Shown here: piece after piece, positions 7,912 to 15,440 of the stretch
Numbering within the stretch: position 1 is the first letter of the stretch
Layout: the number at the start of each line of letters is the position of its first letter
Assembly: GCA_903845065.1 (NCBI GenBank)
Contig: CAIMWH010000286.1
Location: 1-35,686, forward strand
Direction of reading: 5' to 3'
DNA from: an uncultured Rhodospirillales bacterium
GTDB taxonomy: Bacteria > Pseudomonadota > Alphaproteobacteria > Acetobacterales > Acetobacteraceae
Length of the DNA stretch: 35,686 nt
The notes under the pieces: model-generated
Told to the model about the DNA's origin: nothing
What the model saw: the letters and a program-made list of their open reading frames with translations, nothing else
Databases searched by the model: none
Made by a program: the position numbers and the translations under genes

Positions 7912-9552
7912 ATGCTCGGCCTGATGCAGGACCAACCGCTTCTCATCAGCTCCATCATCCGCCACGCCGCGCGACACCATGCGAGCGGGGAGGTGGTGTC
8001 CAAAACTGTCGAGGGCGATATCCATCGCACCAACTATGCCGAGATCGAGCACCGCGCCCGCCGCCTCGCCGGCGCCCTGGCCCGGCTTGGCATTGCCGCC
8101 GGGGACCGGGTGGCGACGCTGGCCTGGAACGGCTACCGGCACCTCGAACTCTATTATGCGGTCTCCGGCACCGGCGCGATCTGCCACACCATCAATCCGC
8201 GGCTGTCGGCCGAGGATATCGGCTATATCGTGAACCATGCGCAGGATGCGGTGATTTTCGCCGACACCACCTTCGCCCCCCTGCTGGCCGGCGTGGCGCC
8301 CGCCATCCGTGGCTCCGTCCGCGCCATCGTGTTCATGACCGCGCGCGCCCACATGCCGGATATCGCCACCCCCGAGGGGATGGACGTGCTGTGCTACGAG
8401 GACCTGATGGATGCGGCCGAGCCGATCGCCGCCTGGCCGCTGCTCGATGAACGCGCCGCCGCCTCGCTCTGCTACACCTCGGGCACCACCGGGCGGCCCA
8501 AGGGTGTGCTCTATAGCCACCGCTCCACCTTGCTGCACGCGCTGGCCTCCAACCTGAAGGACGTGTTCGGCCTTGGCGCCGCCGATCGCTTCCTGCCGGT
8601 GGTGCCTATGTTCCACGTCAATGCCTGGGGCTCGCCCTATTCGGCGCCCATGGCCGGGGCGAGCCTCATCATGCCGGGCCGCCATCTCGACGGCGCCAGC
8701 CTGGCCGACATGATGAATGCCGAGCGCGTCACCTGCTCGGCCGGCGTGCCGACGGTATGGCTCGGGCTGCTCCAGCATTTGCGCGCCAGCGGCAAGCGGC
8801 TCGACGGGGTGCAGCGCCTGATCATCGGCGGCTCGGCCTGCCCGCCGATGCTGATGCGTGCTTTTGGCGATGAGTACGGGGTGCGGGTGGATCACGCCTG
8901 GGGCATGACCGAGATGAGCCCGATCGGCACCTACAACATGCCGAAGTCCTCCAACGCCGACCTGCCGGCCGATGCGGCCTTCCGCCTGCGCGAGAAGCAG
9001 GGACGGGTGATGTATGGTGTGGACATGCGCATCGTCGATGACGGCGGCGCCGAACTGTCGTGGGACGGCACCACCTCGGGCCACCTCCAGGTGCGCGGCC
9101 CCAATGTGTGCAGCGCCTATCTCGGCGACGAACCAGGCAGCGCGCTCGATGCCGAGGGCTGGTTCGCCACTGGAGACGTCGCGACCATCGACGGCGAGGG
9201 CTACATGGAAATCACCGATCGCTCGAAGGACGTGGTGAAATCGGGCGGCGAGTGGATCAGCACGGTGCAGCTTGAAAACATCGCCGTCGGCCACCCCGAT
9301 GTCGCCGAGGCCGCGGTGATCGCGGCGAGGCACCCGAAATGGGACGAGCGGCCGCTGCTGATCGTGGTGGCCCGGCAGGGCTGCACCATCGATCCCTCGG
9401 CGTTGCGGGCGTATTTCGACGGCAAGGTCGCCAAATGGTGGCAGCCCGACGATGTTGTCGTGGTTGATGAATTGCCGCACACCGCGACCGGGAAAATCCA
9501 GAAGATGGCGCTGCGCGATAAATTCCGCGATCACCTTGCCGGTGGGTCATAG
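7912..9552 (+). CDS. Fatty acyl-CoA ligase (AMP-forming), AlkK-like
   Basis: 546 residues; activates a fatty or other carboxylic acid to its CoA thioester through an acyl-AMP. The ATP/phosphate-binding motif is YTSGTTGRPKG (residues 188-198); the A5-type motif WGMTEMSP and the A8 region WFATGDVATID with DRSKDVVKSGGEWIS follow; the catalytic lysine is in TATGKIQK (Lys528). Length and order match medium/long-chain acyl-CoA synthetases of the AlkK/FadD3 type. The ATG at 7912 has GAGGAACG a few bases upstream; an in-frame upstream extension to 7840 has no such site. Divergent from the barrel-like gene over 167 bp. No beta-oxidation neighbours, so the substrate is open. Confidence 0.93.
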   Translation: MLGLMQDQPLLISSIIRHAARHHASGEVVSKTVEGDIHRTNYAEIEHRARRLAGALARLGIAAGDRVATLAWNGYRHLELYYAVSGTGAICHTINPRLSAEDIGYIVNHAQDAVIFADTTFAPLLAGVAPAIRGSVRAIVFMTARAHMPDIATPEGMDVLCYEDLMDAAEPIAAWPLLDERAAASLCYTSGTTGRPKGVLYSHRSTLLHALASNLKDVFGLGAADRFLPVVPMFHVNAWGSPYSAPMAGASLIMPGRHLDGASLADMMNAERVTCSAGVPTVWLGLLQHLRASGKRLDGVQRLIIGGSACPPMLMRAFGDEYGVRVDHAWGMTEMSPIGTYNMPKSSNADLPADAAFRLREKQGRVMYGVDMRIVDDGGAELSWDGTTSGHLQVRGPNVCSAYLGDEPGSALDAEGWFATGDVATIDGEGYMEITDRSKDVVKSGGEWISTVQLENIAVGHPDVAEAAVIAARHPKWDERPLLIVVARQGCTIDPSALRAYFDGKVAKWWQPDDVVVVDELPHTATGKIQKMALRDKFRDHLAGGS

Positions 9553-9554
9553 CG

Positions 9555-9623
9555 GCAGGACGAGAATTCAATTCCTGCAAAATGACGGCCGCGCCTTGTC
9601 GAAAATATAAATTTTCTGACAAG
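9555..9623. repeat. Two inverted repeats after the acyl-CoA ligase
   Basis: GCAGG at 9555-9559 pairs with CCTGC at 9574-9578 just after the stop. A second, AT-rich hairpin has CTTGTCGAAAAT (9595-9606) against ATTTTCTGACAAG (9611-9623), nearly perfect with one extra T and a 4-base loop. No T run follows on either strand. They may end transcription of the ligase gene or serve as an operator for the small gene at 9763; sequence alone does not decide. The remaining 140 bp up to 9762 show nothing else I can support. Confidence 0.45.
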
Positions 9624-9762
9624 TCCAGGTTGAGTTGAACACCTAAAGTTGATCGCGGGAAACCGCGTTCATGTCTGCTATTTCATGGCCCTTTCACGGC
9701 GAGTTGCGATGCTGTTCGGCAGATTGGCTGGATGATCGGGCGTTCGCTGTGAGGAAACCGTA

Positions 9763-9973
9763 ATGTCAGACAAGGTGCCGGCTACGCCGTTCCGCCATCT
9801 GCCCCCGCTGGGTGCGCCAGGACCTTCCGTATCGGGCCGATGTCCTGGTGTCGGGGCCTGAACACGACGAGGACCCGCTTTCCCCGGCGCGCGGGGTGGT
9901 GTTGGCGGTCTTGATGTCTGGCGCGTTCTGGGCGCTGCTCGGCCTGGGCGTGTGGCTGGTGCGGCGCGCGTAG
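9763..9973 (+). pseudogene. Small single-pass membrane protein gene with a one-base frameshift
   Basis: An ATG at 9763 has an excellent ribosome binding site (GAGGAAA, 9751-9757), but its frame stops at 9859-9861 after 32 codons. The next frame stays open to TAG at 9971-9973 and encodes a typical small membrane protein end: acidic EHDEDPLSP, a hydrophobic helix (VVLAVLMSGAFWALLGLGVW) and a basic VRRA tail. Dropping one C from the CCCCC run at 9802-9806 joins both parts into one 69-residue protein (…FRHLPRWVRQDLPYRAD…). So this is a recent frameshift, a sequencing error or a slippery-tract switch. Function of the restored protein unknown. Confidence 0.6.
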
Positions 9974-9983
9974 AGAAGCCGGG

Positions 9984-10092
9984 TCTAGAGCATGATCGCT
10001 GCAAGTGGAATCACATGAAGGCGTGAATCATGCGACAAAACAAAGATCTAGAGCGCGCTGACCTCCTTCGGCCAGCCTGAAAGCGCTCTAGA
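9984..10092. repeat. Intergenic palindromic repeat with two hairpins
   Basis: TCTAGAGCATGAT (9984-9996) opens a first hairpin whose GCATGAT arm pairs with ATCATGC at 10027-10033. A second hairpin is made by TCTAGAGCGC (10047-10056) and GCGCTCTAGA (10083-10092), ten perfect base pairs, with an inner GCTG/CAGC pairing. TCTAGAGC occurs twice in the same orientation, as expected of a mosaic intergenic repeat like those scattered in alphaproteobacterial genomes. The right arm contains the stop codon of the RTX gene (CTA, 10088-10090), so it may also end that transcript. Confidence 0.6.
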
Positions 10093-12397
10093 GGAAATTC
10101 GTGGCCTGCAACCCGGTAAACGCCAGGAATGTCACATGGGTGCCGTCCGAAAGGGTCAGCCGTTCCGACCCGCCCACCACCGTGGCCGTCCCCAGTGCGG
10201 CATCGCGCTCGCCGGTTGGGAAGCCGGGCAGTGACAAATAATCGAGCGCCGGATTGAAGCCCTGGATGGTTACCTGCCCCGCGTTGCCGTTGGCGAAGGC
10301 GAACAGGTCAAGCCCGGTGCCTGCCACCATGGTCGCGCTGCCAGTGCCGTCAAGGAACTGGGTGTTGCCGCTGCCGGCCACCATGAGATCGGCCCCGCTG
10401 CCGGCGTAGAACTTGTGGGCACCCGTGGTTCCGGCGCCGGTGAGGGTTTCGGCACCCGGTCCGGCCTTCAGCACATCGCCCGGCCCGCTGCCCGCCGTCA
10501 GTACATCCCCATTGCCGCCGCCGATCAGGATCGATACCCCGCTGCCACCGGTCAGCACATTGCCGCCGGCCGCCGCCCCGAGGAACACGCCGCTGCCGGC
10601 CCCGCCCGTCACCGTCAGGCTGCCGCCGAAGCCCGCCACGGTATCCGCCCCGCCGCCACCGAAATACCGCGTCGCCCCATAGGACAGCACGATCATTGAC
10701 CCGCTGCCGCCGTGCAGGGTCTCGGCGCCGGAGGAGCCGAGGATGGTGGTGGAGCCGAGGCCGAGGGTAAAGTCCAGCGCACCGGCGCCGGCGAAGATGA
10801 AATCGCCCGGGCCGTTGGACTGCACCGTGGCGTCCCCGCTGCCGCCGATCACGGTATCGGTGCCGAAGCTGTTGAGCGATGCGCTGCCGCCGCCGAGCCA
10901 GAGCTGGCTGCCGCTGACCGCGTTGATGGTCACCGCGCCGCTGCCGGCCACCAGGGTGGCATGGCCGGAACCGCCATTGAACACGGTTTGCGCGGCGCCA
11001 AAGAACGCCACCGGGTTGTTGGCGCCGGCGTTGATGGTGACATGGCCGGCGGCGGCGGCCGAAATCAGGTCCGCCCCGGTGGAATTCACGATGAGGTTGC
11101 CGGCGCCGAGCAGGATCATGTTGGCGCCGGTGCCCGCGCTCACGGTGTCATCGCCGGCGAGGGCCACCACGGTGTCATTGCCGCCGCCGAGTTGGACGAA
11201 TTGTTTGCCGGCGCCGGGATACATGCTCACCAGGTTGGCCCCGCCGGCGGCAATCACTGAACCCGCGCCGAGCCCGGCGTTGAACGCAAGGTCCCCGGTG
11301 CCGGCCAGGATCACCTGGCCATCGAGCGGCCCGCCGATGGCGGTGACCGGGAGGGCTGCATCGATGCTGAGCGCGGTGTAGCCGAGCGGCAGGCTGATGG
11401 TGCCGCCGCCATGCATCACCAGCGCGCCGGACAGCCCGCCCGCCAGTGTCGGGATGCTGGCGCCCTGGGTGAAGCTGAAGGGCAGCGCCAGGCCGTGCAG
11501 CACGTTGAGGTTGATGGTGGCGGCGGCGGCCAGGGCGGCGGCGGCCGAGACGGTGTCGGCGAATTGCAGCGTGGCGAGATCGGCGCCGACGCCGGCGATC
11601 TTCACCTGCCCGGGCGCGAGGTTGAGGGCGCTGGCGATGGTCGCGTTAGCCAGTGCCGCTGACAGCTTGGCGCCGATCGAGGGGCTGCTGAGGGTCAGCG
11701 CGAAGCTCGATGTGGGGGCCACCGCCGATTGCCCGGCCACGTTGACGCCCACCACCGCGGTGGATTGTCCGGCCGCGAAGCTGACCGTGCCGGAGGGCAG
11801 CACGTGGCCGGGGAAATCCCACACGCTGGCCGGCACCGAGCCGGCGCCGATGACCGACCATGCCGCCGTGTCGGGTGCCGAGATATCCCCCGCCCGGGTG
11901 ACGGTGAAGCTGTAGGGAATGGTGCCCGAGGTTGGCCGCGTGGCGCTGAGCAGCGCGGTGGTCAGCCCGAGCGTGCCGCCCGAGGCTACCAGCGCGCCGC
12001 CGAGCGCTATGTTGCCGAAGAAGCCGCTGGGCGCGCCGATCGCGGCATTGGCGCTCAAGGCGATCGCGGTGTTGCCGGCATCGATGGAGCCGGTCAGCAC
12101 GATGCCGGCCACCCCGAGCGCGGCGGCGCCGGTGTTCAGGTTCTCCTGGAAATTGTGGATGTTGGTGACAACCGGGGCGTTGAGGCTCAGCGGCACGCTG
12201 TCCGAATACGTTCCGCCATAGGCGTAGTGCGCGGTCACCGAGATCGATCCGTTGACGCTCAGCGAGCCGGTCAGGCTGCCGTCGATACCCACCGTGGCGG
12301 TGATGTTCTCAACCAGGGAGAAGGTGATGTCCGCGGAATCACCGATCAGATCGGTGACATGGCCGGTACCAGTGATGGTGCCCTTGAAGACGGTCAT
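10088..12397 (-). CDS. Degenerate RTX-type secreted protein with Calx-beta domain
   Basis: 769 residues from the ATG at 12397, which has GGGAG 8 bp upstream. There is no N-terminal signal peptide. Residues about 30-160 are beta-rich Ser/Thr/Gly sequence; about 160-255 match a Calx-beta domain (YSFTVTRAGD, then VSFAAGQSTAVVGVNVAG); from about 400 to 730 come many short Gly-rich turns such as LGGGNDTV, GGGGADTV and AGSGADLM. These resemble RTX nonapeptides but most have lost the Asp needed to bind calcium. The C terminus (DYLSLPGF, then LTLSDGTHVTFLAF) resembles uncleaved type I secretion signals. Likely a large extracellular or surface protein. No type I exporter genes are in the window. Confidence 0.8.
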   Translation of the reverse strand: MTVFKGTITGTGHVTDLIGDSADITFSLVENITATVGIDGSLTGSLSVNGSISVTAHYAYGGTYSDSVPLSLNAPVVTNIHNFQENLNTGAAALGVAGIVLTGSIDAGNTAIALSANAAIGAPSGFFGNIALGGALVASGGTLGLTTALLSATRPTSGTIPYSFTVTRAGDISAPDTAAWSVIGAGSVPASVWDFPGHVLPSGTVSFAAGQSTAVVGVNVAGQSAVAPTSSFALTLSSPSIGAKLSAALANATIASALNLAPGQVKIAGVGADLATLQFADTVSAAAALAAAATINLNVLHGLALPFSFTQGASIPTLAGGLSGALVMHGGGTISLPLGYTALSIDAALPVTAIGGPLDGQVILAGTGDLAFNAGLGAGSVIAAGGANLVSMYPGAGKQFVQLGGGNDTVVALAGDDTVSAGTGANMILLGAGNLIVNSTGADLISAAAAGHVTINAGANNPVAFFGAAQTVFNGGSGHATLVAGSGAVTINAVSGSQLWLGGGSASLNSFGTDTVIGGSGDATVQSNGPGDFIFAGAGALDFTLGLGSTTILGSSGAETLHGGSGSMIVLSYGATRYFGGGGADTVAGFGGSLTVTGGAGSGVFLGAAAGGNVLTGGSGVSILIGGGNGDVLTAGSGPGDVLKAGPGAETLTGAGTTGAHKFYAGSGADLMVAGSGNTQFLDGTGSATMVAGTGLDLFAFANGNAGQVTIQGFNPALDYLSLPGFPTGERDAALGTATVVGGSERLTLSDGTHVTFLAFTGLQATNFL

Positions 12398-12534
12398 TGC
12401 CGTTGCTCCCTTCGCCACGCGTGGCCGCCACAGCCCGGCACGCGATTGATCTGTGAGGTTAAGGCGTTTGGTGTTTGATGCAATACTGTTCCTGTCGTGT
12501 CATGAGCGGCGCGACGGCGGCGATCGGTGCTAGC

Positions 12535-13971
12535 ATGGCGCCGATGCGATCACTCCGTGCCCGGCTGTTCCTTGCCTGGACCCTCTCGCTGCTGGCCTGC
12601 CTGCTGGTGGCGGCGATGCTGCGCGGGCTCTATCTGCAATCGGCCGGCGCCCAGCAGGAGCGCGCGGCGGAGGCGGTGGCGGAGGGCTGCGAGGCCATCG
12701 CCGAACGCTATGCCTATTACGCAACCGGCTGGCCCGGCCCGCTGCCGGCTGCCGGATCGCCAGAGGCCGCCGCGCTGCGAGCGGACCTGCTCGGCGTGAT
12801 CGGCATCGCCATCGGCGGCAAGGGCGGTCTGTCCGGCGGGCTGTGGCAGCAGGGTGCCGACGCGCCGCTTGCCGCCACCCGCCCGCCCGGCGCCGGGGTG
12901 CGCGCCAGCATACAGGCGGTGGTGACCGCCGCGGCGGATGAAGGGGCCACGGGCGCGCGCCTGCTCGACGGGGATGGCACGGTGTTTGTGCAGGCCTGCC
13001 CGGCCGGCGGCCCGGTGCCGGGGCTCGCCGCCTTCGCGGTTGCCGAGGTGGCGGCCACGCCAGGGCAACAGCGGCTTGCCTTCGGGGTTGGCGGCCTGTT
13101 CGTGCTGATCCTCACCATGACGGCGCTGCTCGGCTGGGCCGCCATCGCCTGGTCGCGCCGGATCGGCGGCATCGAGGCGGCGCTTGCGGCCCAGGCGCCA
13201 GGCGGCCTGCCGCGCTTGGCGCCAACCGGGGAACGCGATCTTGACCGCATTGTCGCCGCCCTCAACCTCGCCGGCCAGCGCCTGGATGCCTCCCGTGCCG
13301 AAGCGGCGGCGCTGGCCGAGCGGGTGGCGCAGTCCGAGCGTCTGGCCGCCCTCGGCCGGGTGGCGGCCGGGGTAGCGCATGAGGTGCGCAATCCGGTCGC
13401 CGCGATGCGCCTGCGCGCCGAGAACGGCCTCGCCGGCGATGACGCCCGCCGCCGGACCGCACTGGAGGCGATCCTCGCCCAGGTCGGCCGGCTCGAACGG
13501 CTCACCGGCGAACTGCTCACCATGACGCAGCAGCGGGTGCCCGCGCCTGCCCTGGTCAACCTTCGGGAAATGCTAGAGAATTGTGCCGCGGACCATCGTG
13601 GCGCGATCGCGATCGACATCGAGGCCGCACCGGCCACCGTCATCCTTGACGCCGGGCTGCTGCATCGCGCGCTCGATGATCTGCTGCGCAACGCCATTCG
13701 CCACAGCCCGCCCGATGGCCGCATCACCTTGCGTGCCGTTGTCGAGGCGGGTCGGCTGGTTCTGGTGGTCAGCGACCAGGGCCCGGGCGTGCCGCCGGAC
13801 CTGCGCGCCACCCTGTTCGAGCCCTTCGTCACCGGCCGATCCGACGGCACCGGCCTCGGCCTCGCCATCGCCCGCGAAATGGTGGAGGCGATGGGCGGGC
13901 GGATCATGCTCGCCGACGACCCCGGGCCCGGCGCCCATTTTCGCATCGAGATCCCATGCCCTCCGCCCTGA
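12535..13971 (+). CDS. Sensor histidine kinase
   Basis: 478 residues from the ATG at 12535; no strong ribosome binding site marks any of the candidate starts (12478, 12502, 12535, 12544), and this one gives the usual short basic N terminus. Two membrane segments (about 12-30 and 182-203) enclose a periplasmic sensor region of about 150 residues with no recognised fold. A HAMP-like linker leads to the HisKA helix with the phosphoacceptor His282 in GVAHEVRNP, then the ATPase domain: N box DLLRNAIRHS, G1 SDQGPGVP, F box LFEPFV, G2 GTGLGLAI. The stop overlaps the regulator gene by 16 bp, so kinase and regulator form a pair. Periplasmic signal not known; context suggests metal or envelope stress. 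Confidence 0.92.
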   Translation: MAPMRSLRARLFLAWTLSLLACLLVAAMLRGLYLQSAGAQQERAAEAVAEGCEAIAERYAYYATGWPGPLPAAGSPEAAALRADLLGVIGIAIGGKGGLSGGLWQQGADAPLAATRPPGAGVRASIQAVVTAAADEGATGARLLDGDGTVFVQACPAGGPVPGLAAFAVAEVAATPGQQRLAFGVGGLFVLILTMTALLGWAAIAWSRRIGGIEAALAAQAPGGLPRLAPTGERDLDRIVAALNLAGQRLDASRAEAAALAERVAQSERLAALGRVAAGVAHEVRNPVAAMRLRAENGLAGDDARRRTALEAILAQVGRLERLTGELLTMTQQRVPAPALVNLREMLENCAADHRGAIAIDIEAAPATVILDAGLLHRALDDLLRNAIRHSPPDGRITLRAVVEAGRLVLVVSDQGPGVPPDLRATLFEPFVTGRSDGTGLGLAIAREMVEAMGGRIMLADDPGPGAHFRIEIPCPPP

Positions 13972-15326
13972 CCCGCATCATCCTGATCATCGACGATGAC
14001 GCCGACCTGCGGGCCGGCCTTGCCGAGACCATCGGCGATCTTGGCCATCAGACGCTGGAGGCAGCGGATGGTCTGGCAGGCCTGGCGATGCTGTCGAAAA
14101 GCCGCGTCGATGCCGTGCTACTGGACCTGCGGATGCCGGGGATCGACGGCATCGAGGTGCTGCGCCGCATCCAGGCGCGGGCAAACCCGCCGCCGGTATG
14201 CATTCTCACCGCGGTGCCCACCGCCGCCAATACCATCGAGGCGATGCGGCTTGGGGCGTTCGATCATCTGGCCAAGCCGATCGGCCGCGCCGCTTTAGCC
14301 GACCTGATCGCCCGCATGCTGCCTGCCGCGCAGCCGATTCAAGCCGCTGGGCCGGCGGGCGAGGCCGGGCTGATCGGCAATTCGGCGCCGATGCGCGACG
14401 TGCAGAAATCCATTGGCATGCTGGCCGACGCCGACACCACGGTGCTGATCACCGGGGAGACCGGCACCGGCAAGGAGGTGGTGGCCCGCGCCATTCACCA
14501 ACACGGCCGGCGAGGGGCCAGGCCGTTCGTCGCAGTCAACTGCGCCGCCATCCCGGCCGACCTGCTGGAGAGCCAGTTGTTCGGCCATGTCCGCGGCGCC
14601 TTCACCGGGGCGGTGGCCGATCGCGCCGGCAGTTTCCGCGAGGCCCAGGGCGGCACCCTGTTCCTCGATGAGATCGGCGACATGGATGCGGCCCTGCAGG
14701 CCAAGCTGCTACGGGTGCTGCAGGAGCGCGTGGTAACGCCGGTGGGCGGCAAGCCGGTGGCGATCGACGTGCGTATCCTCGCCGCCACCCATCAGGACCT
14801 CGCTGCCATGGTGCGCGCCGGGCGGTTCCGAGAGGATTTGTTCTGGCGCCTCGGCGTGGTGCCGATCCACTTGGCGCCGCTGCGCGAGCGGTTGGCCGAT
14901 ATCATCCCGCTCGCCGAGCACTTCCTCGCCGCCATCGGAGGGCCGCCCAAGGCGCTGACCGCCGCCGCCGCCGCCCGGCTGCTCGGCCACCCCTGGCCCG
15001 GCAATGTGCGCGAGCTGCGCAACGCCATGGAACGTGCCGCGGCGCTGACCCGTCATGCCGCGATCGACGTGCCGGACCTCGATTTCCTCCGCTCCGCGGT
15101 GGCGGGGACCAGCGAAACCGACTGGCTTGCCGGAGACCTGCCCGCCGCCGTCGCACGGCTGGAAACCGCGATGATCGCGCGCGTGATGGCCGAGACCGGC
15201 GGCAATCGCACGGAAGCGGCCCGACGGCTCGGTATCCATCGCCAACTGCTGTACGAAAAACTGCGACGCTACGGGCTTGAGGTGTCCGATATCCGGACAC
15301 AGGCCGTCGGCAAGCCGGACGCCTGA
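13956..15326 (+). CDS. Sigma-54-dependent response regulator, NtrC family
   Basis: 456 residues, three domains. The receiver domain (1-115) has the acidic pocket Asp13-15 and the phosphoacceptor Asp57 in LLDLRMPG. The AAA+ domain (about 135-370) has Walker A GETGTGKE (167-174), the sigma-54 contact loop GAFTGA (214-219) and Walker B GTLFLDEIGD. The C terminus (about 405-445) is a Fis-type helix-turn-helix (GGNRTEAARRLGIHRQLLYEKLRR). All parts for activating sigma-54 promoters are intact. Its own last codons hold a palindrome (15282-15300), and 74 bp further lies a -24/-12 promoter for the next gene, so that gene is the obvious target. Confidence 0.95.
   Translation: MPSALTRIILIIDDDADLRAGLAETIGDLGHQTLEAADGLAGLAMLSKSRVDAVLLDLRMPGIDGIEVLRRIQARANPPPVCILTAVPTAANTIEAMRLGAFDHLAKPIGRAALADLIARMLPAAQPIQAAGPAGEAGLIGNSAPMRDVQKSIGMLADADTTVLITGETGTGKEVVARAIHQHGRRGARPFVAVNCAAIPADLLESQLFGHVRGAFTGAVADRAGSFREAQGGTLFLDEIGDMDAALQAKLLRVLQERVVTPVGGKPVAIDVRILAATHQDLAAMVRAGRFREDLFWRLGVVPIHLAPLRERLADIIPLAEHFLAAIGGPPKALTAAAAARLLGHPWPGNVRELRNAMERAAALTRHAAIDVPDLDFLRSAVAGTSETDWLAGDLPAAVARLETAMIARVMAETGGNRTEAARRLGIHRQLLYEKLRRYGLEVSDIRTQAVGKPDA
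15282..15300. promoter_or_regulatory. Palindrome, likely enhancer site of the NtrC-type regulator
   Basis: GTGTCCG at 15282-15288 and CGGACAC at 15294-15300 are perfect inverted arms around ATATC. The site lies in the last codons of the regulator gene, centred about 110 bp before the predicted transcription start of the next gene, the usual distance for a sigma-54 enhancer. The perfect dyad fits a Fis-type dimer. Binding is inferred. Confidence 0.6.
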
Positions 15327-15355
15327 TGGCGTGCTATTTCTATAAAAATACATGA

Positions 15356-15368
15356 TATCAAAAGACTG
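15356..15368 (+). promoter_or_regulatory. Possible IHF site
   Basis: TATCAAAAGACTG fits WATCAANNNNTTR except for one base (C in place of the first T). It sits in an AT-rich patch (15335-15365) between the palindrome and the -24/-12 promoter, where IHF usually bends DNA at sigma-54 promoters. The match is short and could be chance. Confidence 0.35.
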
Positions 15369-15373
15369 ACCTC

Positions 15374-15389
15374 TGGCACGGGGCTTGCG
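15374..15389 (+). promoter_or_regulatory. Sigma-54 (-24/-12) promoter
   Basis: TGGCACG at 15374-15380 and TTGC at 15385-15388 match the consensus TGGCACRNNNNTTGCW at all but the last base. The invariant GG (15375-15376) and GC (15387-15388) are exactly ten bases apart. Transcription would start near 15400, which rules out the upstream ATG at 15390 and supports ATG 15441 as the start of the following gene. The gene just upstream encodes a GAFTGA-type activator. Confidence 0.85.
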
Positions 15390-15440
15390 ATGCATATCTC
15401 AGCGAGCCACCCCAGGCCCGCTGAGATCACGGAGAACACC

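Noticed and set aside
7699-9534. 611-codon minus-strand frame opposite the acyl-CoA ligase
   Set aside because: Shadow of the ligase, whose motifs are complete on the plus strand.
10400-11300. Periodic GC-rich short repeats, considered as a tandem array or CRISPR-like region
   Set aside because: The periodicity comes from Gly-rich turns of the RTX protein; units vary in length and sequence, with no identical repeats or spacers.
12441-12456. GGCACGCGATTGAT considered as a second sigma-54 promoter before the kinase gene
   Set aside because: The -12 GC is missing at the required spacing and the -24 box starts with C.
15390-15440. Upstream ATG at 15390 as start of the duplicated-domain protein
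   Set aside because: It lies at the -12 box edge, upstream of the expected transcription start near 15400, and would bury the signal peptide; ATG 15441 has a ribosome binding site.
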